64,000 nucleotides of DNA from Rhynochetos jubatus. Its lineage: Eukaryota; Chordata; Aves; Eurypygiformes; Rhynochetidae. The notes below the pieces were generated by a model, which saw nothing but the letters and a program-made list of their open reading frames with translations, had not been told where the DNA came from and did no database searches. Below, piece after piece: positions 1 through 10,575 of this stretch. The position numbers were made by a program, and so were the translations under genes. Positions within the stretch are counted from its first letter, which is position 1. The number at the start of each line of letters is the position of its first letter. The stretch covers positions 24,964,700 to 25,028,699 of the forward strand of contig CM050657.1 of assembly GCA_027574665.1 (NCBI GenBank). Direction: 5' to 3'.

Positions 1-119
1 GTTGCTGCTAGACTCATTAAAACCTAGAAGTAAAGATTAGTAGACAGAAAGAAGTAGTACAGGTAGAGTATTATGCTAACAGTGCAGCATTGCTCCCTAG
101 ATTATATTTGCTAGTGTTA

Positions 120-138
120 GGGGTGGGGTGGGGGTGGG
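120..138 (+). other. G-quadruplex motif with single-T loops
   Basis: Four G-runs of 4, 4, 5 and 3 bases are each separated by one T. This is the textbook pattern for a very stable parallel G-quadruplex on the + strand (DNA or, if transcribed, RNA). Formation in the cell is inferred. Confidence 0.75.
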
Positions 139-918
139 TTCAGCCTACTTAAATGTTTTTAAGCCTGGGGCTTCTTCTACTGCTTCCCCTGGGAGATTAC
201 TCTAGAGTCTATTAGCATTCACCATTAGAAAGGTTTTCTTGATAATGGATTTAAAGAATCCTTTTTGTAATTTTTCTCTCATTAGTCCCTTTTGCACCAT
301 CCTAAATAATTCCTCTAACCATGATTTATATCCTTTGAATATTTTTAGGTAGTTATCAAGTTCATTGCCTGTGGTCATTTATTAGAGAAGCTATGAACCC
401 CTCCTCCTTCCGATGCATCCCTTCAGTCTCATCTTTTCTTACCTTTTCATGTAATGTCATTAACACACAAACTGAAAAACCTGGTGTTTCCTTAAATTAG
501 TCATGGTCAGTTCGCTCTGTTAAAGTGCTCTGTGTTGCTGTGCGTCACCGCGTAGGTTGCTACGGTTAAACAGATATATATTGAAACCTTTTTTTTTAGA
601 AGTCTTACTGTAATCTACGGATAAGTTCTGATACAATATGGATTTGACAATCTTTTATGTCGCTATGATTTAACAAAGTCAACCAATAAACGTTGGAGCC
701 AACCAAACAGTAACACAAAGTAGTAATTTGTTAAAACTTTGTCATCGTTGTTTTGAAAACAGTCATTCATGTGCCCATGCTTTGAAGCGCCCCGACACTA
801 AACAGCAACTGTTACCAATACATTGCTTTAAGAAAGATTAGTATGTGTTGGTTCTCCTCAAATCTCATTGGCAGAATGACCTACTTTCTAAAGCAAGCGC
901 TCAAGATTTCTAGCCACA

Positions 919-1060
919 CGTTAACTGCTGCAAAGAAACGGAATTGCGCCGCCTTTTCCGAGTACTGCCGTGCCTAACGCCGTACTTCAGCTTTGCAGCG
1001 CCTTGACTGGCAGGGCTCTGACGGCAGGGGAGGTTCCAAGCACGCCTCGAGCAAACCTCG
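919..1060. other. Small CpG cluster
   Basis: Thirteen CpG dinucleotides fall within about 142 bp, in a window where CpG is otherwise sparse. It is too short for a standard CpG island. It could be a small regulatory element, or a GC-rich piece of a 3'UTR. No promoter motif was recognised beside it. Confidence 0.5.
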
Positions 1061-2734
1061 GGTCTCTGGCTCAGCAGCCTGATTGCACAGACAAATAGCA
1101 AAGAGGTACAAAGTCAGCTTGAGTCTTTTAATTGATTTGTTTCCTTCTTCTACCCCAACCAGCCAAACCGGAACTGAAAACTTTGTGCTCAAAGGCCCAC
1201 TGCATCACTGTGACCCAAACGAAATGAAACTGTCGTCCTCCTTCGCCCTGTCTAGAAGGATTGATGTAAAGGCAGAGCAGGCACACCAAGCCTTCCGCTG
1301 CTGGCTGAAGGGTGCTGTACCCTTCCCTCAGCACACCCCTGTCCCTAGTAAGTGTCACCCTGCATCGTACAAATAATACTGTAGGGGATGGCGTGCCGCC
1401 GTCGGTGGGTTTAGGTCACGTGGTTGAACAAAGACGATTCCTTTGGCTAATGCAATGGATGAGAGCAGTTAGTGGAAATAGCTTTTTGGTTTCCTAAAAG
1501 ACACTCTGTCATCATGGCTTCCTGCCTCTTCTCTGCCCACCTTTCCAAAGCCATTGCCTGAAGAGTAACTTCAGTCTGATAGACCAGAGGGGAGACGGTA
1601 AAGCCTTGCAAGGTTGCAGTGCAAAGGGAGAAAAAAAGAATTCCTGAGCAAAGAACTGTAAAACATGACTTAATCTGTGATGAGCTGCAGAGAAGGGATC
1701 AGACATTCACCCTGAATGTTGCTGGCGCTTGGTGGGAGGAGTTGTTGCTAGTTAGAATTAACTCTATACTTACGAAATATCTCAGCTGTCATTGAGAGTG
1801 TAGGATTTTGAAGAGCTGAGAAATAATCTCATGATGTTGACTGTAGCTGCTCTGAGCCCTAACTATCTGGGACAATTCTATTTCATATTTCATCGTAGCT
1901 TGACAGTAAAGCTTCATCTGCCTGCAGAAATGTAGAACTTTTCACACACAGTTCATCATTTCCAAGATTTGCTTCCGTGTCGGTGCGTGAGTTCTTGTTG
2001 AGGAGCAGAACTGCAGTTGGTAGCATGTATTTTGTAGCTTGGGATGGTTTCCCTGAAGTCCAGTCTCTGCATAGCTGTGGCCACTTCTGTTGATAATAAA
2101 AGTATACCGGATGGGATTCAAATAAGCGTATCCTGTATGGTTGTGACCCTTAAGTGTGTCAAAACAACAGACCCTTCAGTCCAGGACAGATGGTCATTAT
2201 ATAAAATACCGTGCTGTATATGTGAAACAATCATAAGCCGCATCTTGAAATGTCTTGTTGCAGATGCTAAATGCATTTATGAAAGCGTGAATCTATACAA
2301 TTTATGCAGATGATGAATTAAATGACTATATGCAATTAAAAAGGTAGACTATGAGAATGATTTTTGAACAGAGATACAAATTTGCTGAGTTTTTTGGTTT
2401 GGTTCTTTGTTGTTTTTTAAAAAGGGGAGTTTTCTTTATGAAAACCTACAGTTAATTTTGATACGTAGTAAAGTACATGAAACCTAACTTTACGTAAGTG
2501 GGAATAAGTTGTACAAAATCCCTTCCATGGCATAGTGGTATATTTCATAAAAACCACGTCACTTGACACAGTCATTTATGCATTGGAGATTGTTAATATC
2601 CTGATGTTTTCCACACGATTGATTAAATGCGTAATGGAAATAGATTTGTTATTTTAAAACTTGGCCTTACATCTGTACATGTATAAAACCAGATTCATTT
2701 TTGTGGTCACTACAGCACTTTCTGTGAATTGGCC

Positions 2735-2740
2735 AATAAA
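2735..2740 (+). terminator. Candidate polyadenylation signal AATAAA
   Basis: An AATAAA hexamer on the + strand is followed within 30-50 bases by a T/G-rich stretch, the normal layout of a cleavage and polyadenylation site. In AT-rich DNA the hexamer is frequent by chance, so the call depends on there being a transcript across 1-2760. Confidence 0.3.
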
Positions 2741-2760
2741 TATAATTTTAGAATTTCACA

Positions 2761-4584
2761 TAAAAGCTAATGTTCTGTAATCTTTATTTCACCAGTGACT
2801 GGGATGTTCTCATTTCCTGAACAGTAACCCTTAAAGGCTAACACCTCTGGTGGCAGAGGTTAAATACCTGGTCCGTATCTGTCAGCTCGCTAGCTAATTC
2901 CTAGGGAGGAACGCGCCGTGTGTCAAAAGACTCGGTACAGTTTTAAAGCATCTACGTAACTTTTCATCCTTCTGCTGAGAATATGGAAAGGGAAGCAAGG
3001 GGAAGGGAACTTCTGCAGAGTTGTTGGTGTTTATGTTTAATGGCCGTCTGTTTCCACACTTCATTTTGGTCTGATAAAAGATGATAAAGGATTAAAGAGA
3101 AAGATGATTTTAAAATTGTGAAATAGTACAAAGGGGAAAATAGTACATTTGCTTATGAATCACATTTGCACATGTGATCTCCTCACACACGGGAATACTC
3201 CTGACTCCTTTTTGCCTTCTGCTCTGTCTAGAGCTCCCCTCCTTGTTAGCTCCTCAGACTCAACCTAGTTCTTCAACAGGAAGTTAGGCTGATTACATAA
3301 GGCGGTTTGCAGCTACTCAGCAGATTCACTTCATTAGCCATGCTCAGCTAAGCACCCAACATCAGCTGTCTGAGAGGCAATTCACCTCTTCTGAATTTTC
3401 AGAAGGGTCCACCTCCCACTTCAGAAGTCTCAGTGAAAGGCAGAAGCCTAAGCTGAACAGGTAAATCGCTGCCTTGTGCTGAGACTCTGCACTCCTGATT
3501 TCAGTGACGTAGCGTCCATGGCTGGCTGGAGTTTCGCAAAATATTGCAAAGTGTTGCCTGAATCCTACACACAAGGGACAGTGACCCTAACCCGGTTCTG
3601 CCATGGTTACTGAGTAGTGTTACAGGTTTACCGATTTCAAGCAGGAGTCCCTGTTTCCTGCATCTCACATCCAGACAGTGGAGCCTTAGCAATCCAAATT
3701 CATCAGCTGGCTCTGGGGCAGCAACGTGGGGAAGGCTGGACATCATAGAATTTAGAACCTACAACTGGGAGGACCTTTTGAAGCACCTCCTGTTCTGGCT
3801 GCTTAGTACAAAGTTAACCACACCTATCACACTCCTGGCAGATGACTTTCTCACCAAATCTAGAAGATCTAGATTAGAAATGATGATTTTTGTTAACAAC
3901 TTCAAACAAGAAGAGTTTGATGTTCTTCTACAAGACTATAATTACGCAGCATCTGAACAGAAATCACAGATTTTCCTGTTACAGGTAGACTGTAAGGCCC
4001 CTAACAGGCTGTTAAAATAACATAATAAAAAAACCCCTACCACCCAAACTTCCCCTCAATGCAAAGAAATGGTAAATATTTTTCTAGAAATGCTATTTAT
4101 ACACAAGTGGGTAGAGTATATACTTTGAAAATACCTTTGCCTATACAATTAAGATCTACATAAAAAATGTCTGCATGTATGAAGGTCAAGTTTACGTACA
4201 ACGTCACAAAACGTCAGCATACATGTCTATAAACATGCAACGGTGTAAAAGACCTCTTAGTAAACATGAATTTTTTCCAAGTCAAAATATGTAATGACTC
4301 ATTCAGAGCAAATTAAATATGTATAAACAGCTGGCAGATACTCATTTTTAGGATCTTATTGACATGTTGTTATTTAGGCTGCCTAACAAAATTCATTCTG
4401 TACATAAGATGGGAAATATATACCTGAGTGATTGTTTGCAGTTTGGAAGATTGGCCTTAAATAGCCCATAAAATAATACGCACTTTGTCTTCTTGTGCTT
4501 GTGTACAGGTTTTGACTGTACACTGGTTTTTGCCTGTTCCTGCCTTTGAGCAGCAGGAACCTTGCAACCAGGTGTGCCTGGTCA
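2761..4584. other. Non-coding, no feature seen
   Basis: No exon, RNA gene or clear transposon was recognised. A short string near 3743 resembles the end of a very old minus-strand CR1 but is too diverged to call. Confidence 0.5.
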
Positions 4585-5370
4585 GTCTGCCTTTCATTGC
4601 AGACATCGCATGTGGGAATGACACCAAAGGGATGGAGGGAGCCGCTGGCACACTGGAGGGCTGAGCTACCGTTCAGGGGGACCTCACCAGGCTGGAGAAA
4701 CAGGCTGACAAAACTTGCGCTTGGCAAGTGTGAAGCTCCATACCTGGGATAGAACCCTTTTGTTGGTCACATACTGGCTGCATCAGTGAGAGCACAAAAA
4801 TGGGCCAAAGGAGGTGATTATTCCCTGTATCAGGCATTAGCAAGGCTTTATCCAAAATTGTGTGTCCCACTTTGGCTTCCCCAGTTCAAATGGGGATGAT
4901 CTGGATAATCCAGTGGAGGGCCACCAGGCTTGTTAGGGATCTGAAGTAGAAAATGGATAAAAAGCAGCTGAGAGCTGAATTTCTCTGCCTGGAACAACGG
5001 ATCTAATTGCTGTTCCCAGCTATGGTCAGGCTTTCCCTGGGGGGAAGGACTGAACAACGGGACTAAAATCTAAATGCCACAACAGCTGAAAGGACAAGAG
5101 GCGACGGATGAACACCACAGCAAAGGGAATTGCAACGATAGGAAACTCGCAATGGGGCTGATCAAACACTGGCACACGGTGGTTGGGGAACCTCCGTGCA
5201 CGGGGACAGGCAAAACTTAACAAGTTGAGGCCCTCAGGTAACTTTATAGTTGGGTCTAACTTTGAAGCTGGCTCTGTTTTGAGGTGGGAGGGCAGTAGGG
5301 GTTGGACCAGCCAACCTTTAGACATCACACCCAACCTAACTGACGCTGATTCTGGGCTGTAGTAGTTCAC
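4585..5370 (+). mobile_element. Ancient CR1 LINE fragment (3' half of ORF2 and tail)
   Basis: The sequence follows the CR1 ORF2 C-terminal region in order on the + strand. Around 4618 is a remnant of the reverse-transcriptase catalytic region, reading NDTK where active copies have DDTK. Around 4663-4700 is the stretch equivalent to the RDLDRLE helix. Near 4835-4885 is the segment that in CR1 describes a shared 'capital-letter' proline/tryptophan-rich patch, and near 5170-5200 the WHRLP-like patch. The element ends near 5370 with a diverged version of the CR1 3' terminus. Many stops (one at about 4661) and indels break the frame. Divergence is far higher than in the copy at 50.1 kb, so this is an old insertion. 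Confidence 0.75.
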
Positions 5371-8300
5371 AGGTGTTACCGTGGTTATGCTTACTGACAA
5401 AATCCCTCATTCTTTAAGCAGTACTGCCCTATAGTTTTTGGGATCTACTGCTCCATGATTTCATCTTCACTGCTAACAGCCTACAAGCAGAGTGAGTTTT
5501 ACAGTTGCCAGGGCTTCATAAATCCCTCGCACTTTAATTCACACAAACGTAACTTTGGTATGAAGTTCCATTTCCTTTACCTAAGGAGAACCAAGAAGGC
5601 CTATTTAAATAATCCTTCCTGCACTTCTGAAAGGTTGTTCCCTTTAGCATAACATGTGATTAAATATAGTCATTTCCACTTTTTAATACTAAAGCTTCCT
5701 GAGGGTCCGAAATATTACTTAGGAGTAGCTGTGCTGGCTGCACCACCCAAGCAAGGCTGTGCCCATCATCAGCTCGCATAGCTCCAAGGCCCGTTTTCTT
5801 AATAGAAAAAAATACAGTTTTTAAATCTAATTATCCTTCCCTCCTTAGAGACCTATTCCTGCCTGTCTTTCCTCTCATCCTTCAATGCAATCTGGGTTTG
5901 TACTTCTTTATATTTCATCAGGTAAAATGAAAAAATAAAAGAGGAAATAAAGAAAATTGTATCACAGATTGGTCTCACCCAGAGTAACCATTAACTCCTG
6001 GCACTCTCTCTTAATACAAGATAAAGGTCTACTATGCAATAACCTGAAAAGACATGCAAGTCACCACCGGTTTTGACTGTGCATTTTGTTTCTAGCAATT
6101 TAAAGGGCTGTAACTCCTATCAATAATTCAGCGTGTGCTTTTCAGAGGTCCTGAGTCTAGACCTAATCAATCACAATGAAATTGATGTGATTCAAAGAAA
6201 CAAAACAAAACGAATTATGGGAGCTCCAGAAAAAAGATCTTAAAATTTTCCACCCTATAATTTTCCTCGTTTTGTGAGTATTCATAAATAAATACTAGGA
6301 AACATAAATAAATACTAGAAAACATAAATAAATACTAGAAAACATTGTCTGCTGATAAATAAAACATAATGTTGTCACATATTTCATTTAGAGATTTCCT
6401 GAAGGGCTTCTGAAAAATCAGTAGAAATATGTGCTAGTGCATCTTTGTAGTTTTTGTAACTCTCTCTGCAAATAATTATTTCTTATTATAAAAGAGACAA
6501 TAATTTTTACTTATAATTACATTAACAGAAATAATTTCTATTCATAATTTCATCTATTCATAATTCCAAGCCATTGTTGCCTTTGCAGGATTTCTAACGA
6601 CCTCCATGATCTGCCTTCCTGCTTTTGGAAAACTATTAAAAAAAATCACAGTGGTTCAGTCTGTCTAAAAAGATATCCCAAAGTAGTCAAACACTATGCT
6701 AAATCTTCCCCGATTTAGGAAGCCGAAAACCTCCTAACACAGATGCACAAGACTTCAGCATTTTTTTTCCTTAGTTCCACACACAAGACAGACTAGGAAG
6801 AAAAACTGGAAATGAGAAATTATAACAAATGGCCTTTCCATTTATTTGCAAGTTATTGCTTATACTACAACAACGTATGTCAGTCCTCTACCAGACTGAA
6901 AACATGAAACTAGAAGCTGGTCTTAGTCCCCACATCAAGCGCAAGGTAAGATAGTAGCGAGTATTACAGCAGGTAACAGAAACCCAGCAGTTAGTTCCCT
7001 TGTGACGCATATTGTATCCAAGTGGTCATAGATTTCAATGTTTTTTAAACCTGTAGTTGGTCAAATGGCATACCAATGCACACAGCGACGCAAAAACGTA
7101 AGCAGGAACAGATCGAGGACCAGCAGGTTTATATCCCCCTTCCTGTCCTGCTGCAGGTTATTCTGCAGAGTACAGCAGCCAACAAAAGCCTTAGTGGCCC
7201 AGAGGTTTTGATTTACAGTTCCTCCAGTTCGTCCGCAACAAATGCGTTGAATGCAGACCACAGCAGAATCTAGAGTCTTCAAGGTTTGCTGCCTCCTACC
7301 ACACACGCCCTGTCGCAGCCTTACTACAGCAACGGCTTTATGGAAAATATTTCTTTTCCCCTGGCTACAACACCGCTGCCTGACCAGGTCAGCAGCACGC
7401 AGTCTTCCTGCCTCTTCTCTCACGCTCCCCAAGCAAGAAGTTACAGTCTGATGTTTTCCACCAAAATGGGACAGGCTAGTAAATAAGACCACAAGCGTGT
7501 TTTAAATCTCCCTGGCTGTTCCTACTTGAGATGCCTTAAGGGAAGGATCACCAGGGGAAATCCAAGAGTGACTTCCAGCAGGGACTTTCCTAAAGACGGC
7601 AAATTTTTCAGCAGGGACTTGAGCACAGTCCACTACCTCCTCAAGTTAAAGAGGATTGCAGCAGAAGTTCAGAGAGAAAAATTAATCTGAGTAACAGATA
7701 CTGGTGAAACAAGATTAACACAGCTATGTCCGAATTTCCCAAGGTCTTGTAAAATGCCATGTGCGCTAAAGTTAATGGCATTACAAGGAGACATTGGCAG
7801 ACGTGTACTAGACACAAAAAACACTACAGACCACAATCACTACTTGGAGGAGGGGGAAAAAAAAAAAAAAAAAAGGATCTGTATTCCATCTTTTTAATTA
7901 GAGGGTTTGAAATGTCTTCCTATTCTGACCTTTCCAAGGAAAAAGGATAATTTTCTAAATTCCCTTAAAGTAATCACGGCAGAACAGCAAGAGGAGTTCT
8001 GAAACGCGCAATTCTCATAGCTTCTTATAGCACATTATGTTTTAAGAAGTAAAATCTAAATGCCAGTGACTGCTTTCACTGTGACAAGGTGATCCTCCTA
8101 CCATATGAGGCCTCATTCCAGTGATTAGCAGAATGTGACCTTTTTTTTTAAATTAGACCTACGATGCTCCCAGAGACAGGTAAAATGGGAGAACAGAGCT
8201 TCCATCTAAGAATCAAACTGTCAGCCATCAGCACCACATTCCCACTGCACACGTGTTTAGAAGACAATAACCACATAGCTAGTGAGAGACTTGAAACTGG

Positions 8301-10198
8301 GAAAGTAGCACAGAAATTCCTGAAATTAGCATGAGCAAGAGTTTGAGTTCAAAGACTGTATCCCATATGTTTCTCCAGCTCAACGGCAGCATTGTCATTT
8401 CTAGGTTTCTTTTCACAATAGGTAAATGCCATTTGTTCTGAGTAGCTGGTTTCAGTCCCATTTAGAATAATAGCTAAGAGACATACTTCAGAGAATATTG
8501 TTGCAGAATATTAGTCGTCTGCTGCTCAGGTAAATGCCAAGGCAGAGTTGAGGCATTTAGCCAAAATAAATGTTGAGGCAAAGCCTATTGAAGCAGGAAG
8601 CATCAATTTTATTTATGCTGTTTCAAAAGTCTAGAGCACACACAAGTTATTTTGCTTGCTGGTTTTCAGTGAAGACACAGATATTTATTGCACGTTTTTG
8701 TAAATACCTCCATTCTAAGTGGAATAATGATCATGGGGAAAATGGGTGACAGAGCAAGAAATTAGCTAGGATTTTGAACACATCTACTTAGTCATTCCAG
8801 AGGTGGTTGTATTTTGGGGCACGTCAATGTGAGATAGCTTTCACAAGACATTGAACAATCACACTCTGAAGACCATTTTGACCATCATTTTGGCTGTCTC
8901 ATCCAGAAACATCAGCCTTACTCACCAGCTGCTTCAGAAACCCTGTGTGCTGAAAACCAATACCCACTAGACAGATACACACCCAGGCACATACACTGAG
9001 AGGCAGCCTGTTCTCAGCCTACTAGTATTGGAGGAGAAGATACAGAATAAACACTAAGACAGCCTCAACATTGCCACCCCACCACTTGAGTTGTGGAGGA
9101 AAGTTCCAGACCACTGATTAGATCTGACAAACCTTTTATCCTAACCTTCAGAGGGTGAATATGACTGTAACGTGGAGATGGATGAGGGAGCATTCAAAGA
9201 AGAAACAAAAACAAAGTCAGTCGAATTCTTGAGGAAGAAAGAGAAGGAATGACTCCCTGGAGTGCTGAGGAGACTTACTGAAGTACTGAGGAACAAGAGT
9301 CGGCTTTGCTTTGGACACCGGGCATGACTATTAATACAGGTTTTAAAACCAATAATAGGTTAAAAAGTAGCTTTGCTAGTTGGCCTCTGTATTGGGAAAC
9401 TCCACGTTCTCAGGCCTTTGTGGAATCACAGAAAAAAAGTGTGTCTCAAATACAGGGACTGCTGTCTTCTTTTGTACTTATTCCTGTTGAGATCAGGTTA
9501 CATTAACTAATGATTTCCTACAATTTAAAATACAATTATTCAGCATTCAGTCACAGTCCTCAGATGTAATGTTCAGGTAAACAGGTTTTGCTCATATGCA
9601 CAGTCAAGGAAAGCAATTCTGTGTTATTATTCTGGGTTAATTCTGTGTGAGTTATACTGGGATTATTTGCACGTGCAGTGCAAATCTATACATGGAGCAA
9701 GAGAGGTGGACGGTACATGTGAGTGCAGCAGTGCTAAAGCAGCACGTGTGCCAACTGAGACCACTCTGTATTCGCGTGACATTTGTACACAGAAAAGCAT
9801 TGTGTTCATTACAGTTTTTTTTTTTTTACACCACTGGTATTTTCTTCTTAAAAAATAAAAATCAGTTTGCTTTAGAAAAAACAACCTTTGAGATTTCTAA
9901 AAAGTGAAATTTTAACGGCAATAACGTTAGTGACAGTTGTGGTATGGGCAACAGTGGAGATCAGAAATCTTCTCTGGTTGAATCACTGTTGTAAAATAGT
10001 TTACACTCCAAGGAAGCCTAAAAATCCCTCATCAAGCTACCTCAGGACATTCATGGCGTAGTTAGAAAGTCATGAGAGAGAGACCGATTCCTCAAGACAC
10101 ACACTGATTGCTACCTACAGCCCCTCTTAAGACACCGCAGCTGACCCATTTTACTGGTGAGCTGGTGATGTGTAGGCAACGGTAGCGTTAGCGACGCA
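5371..10198. other. Non-coding, short simple repeats only
   Basis: AT-rich sequence without recognisable exons. It contains a three-copy 20-bp tandem repeat (listed separately) and an A18 run at 7857-7874 preceded by GGGGG. Open frames at 7.06-7.49 kb on both strands overlap each other and show no domain or codon signal. Confidence 0.5.
6281..6344. repeat. Tandem repeat, 20-bp unit, about 3 copies
   Basis: A unit beginning CATAAATAAATACTAG recurs at 6283, 6303 and 6323, with a single G/A difference in the first copy. This is a short, AT-rich minisatellite and a candidate length-polymorphic site. Confidence 0.9.
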
Positions 10199-10575
10199 TC
10201 ACAGAATGGTTGAACCTGGAAGGGACCACTGGAGGTGAGTGACCAGCCTTCCTGCTCAAGCAGGGCCACCTGCACCTAGAGTAGCCTGCCCAGGACCATA
10301 TTCAGATGGCTTTTGGATATCGCCAAGGTCATAGACTTCACAATCTCTCTGGGCAGCCTGTGCCAGTGTTCAATGACCCTCACAGTAAAAAGGTGTTTCC
10401 TGACATTCAGAGAGAACCTCTTGTGTTTTGGTTTGTGTCCATAGCCTCTTGACCTGTCACTGGGCACCACTGCAAAGAGCCAGTCTCCCTCATCTTTATA
10501 CCCTCCCTTCAGACATTATACACATTGATGAGATCCCCCATGAACCTCTGTGAATGACAGAAGTCCCGCTGTTTC
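10199..10575 (-). mobile_element. CR1 LINE 3' fragment, minus strand
   Basis: Read on the minus strand, 10470-10276 encodes the extreme C-terminus of CR1 ORF2. It contains the family's VPSDR-RG, H-LKH-RF-LN-RKH, TVRV-EHWHRLPRE and VLG-LL pattern with a few substitutions. The + strand start, near 10199, is the reverse complement of the CR1 3' end (CAGAATGGTT and 'ggaagggacc' words). The copy is 5'-truncated, as most CR1 insertions are, and lacks the catalytic part of the reverse transcriptase, so it is inert. Confidence 0.9.

Larger units (their letters stand above)
1..2760 (+). other. Possible 3'UTR-like non-coding segment
   Basis: No convincing coding exon is visible in this stretch on either strand. 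It has more CpG dinucleotides than most of the window and ends near a canonical polyadenylation hexamer (2735-2740) followed by T/G-rich sequence. This would fit the distal 3'UTR of a + strand gene lying to the left. In human, CLSTN2 is the + strand neighbour upstream of TRIM42, so a CLSTN2 3'UTR is a reasonable guess. That rests on synteny and not on any recognised CLSTN2 sequence. It could equally be ordinary intergenic DNA. Confidence 0.25.

Noticed and set aside
3743-3800. Possible minus-strand CR1 end
   Set aside because: Only the CATAGAATTTAGAACCT and GGACCT-like words match loosely; too short and diverged to support.
7061-7492. 143-codon minus-strand frame with three overlapping + strand frames
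   Set aside because: No domain, no splice-site context, and all frames are open by chance in the same GC-moderate patch.
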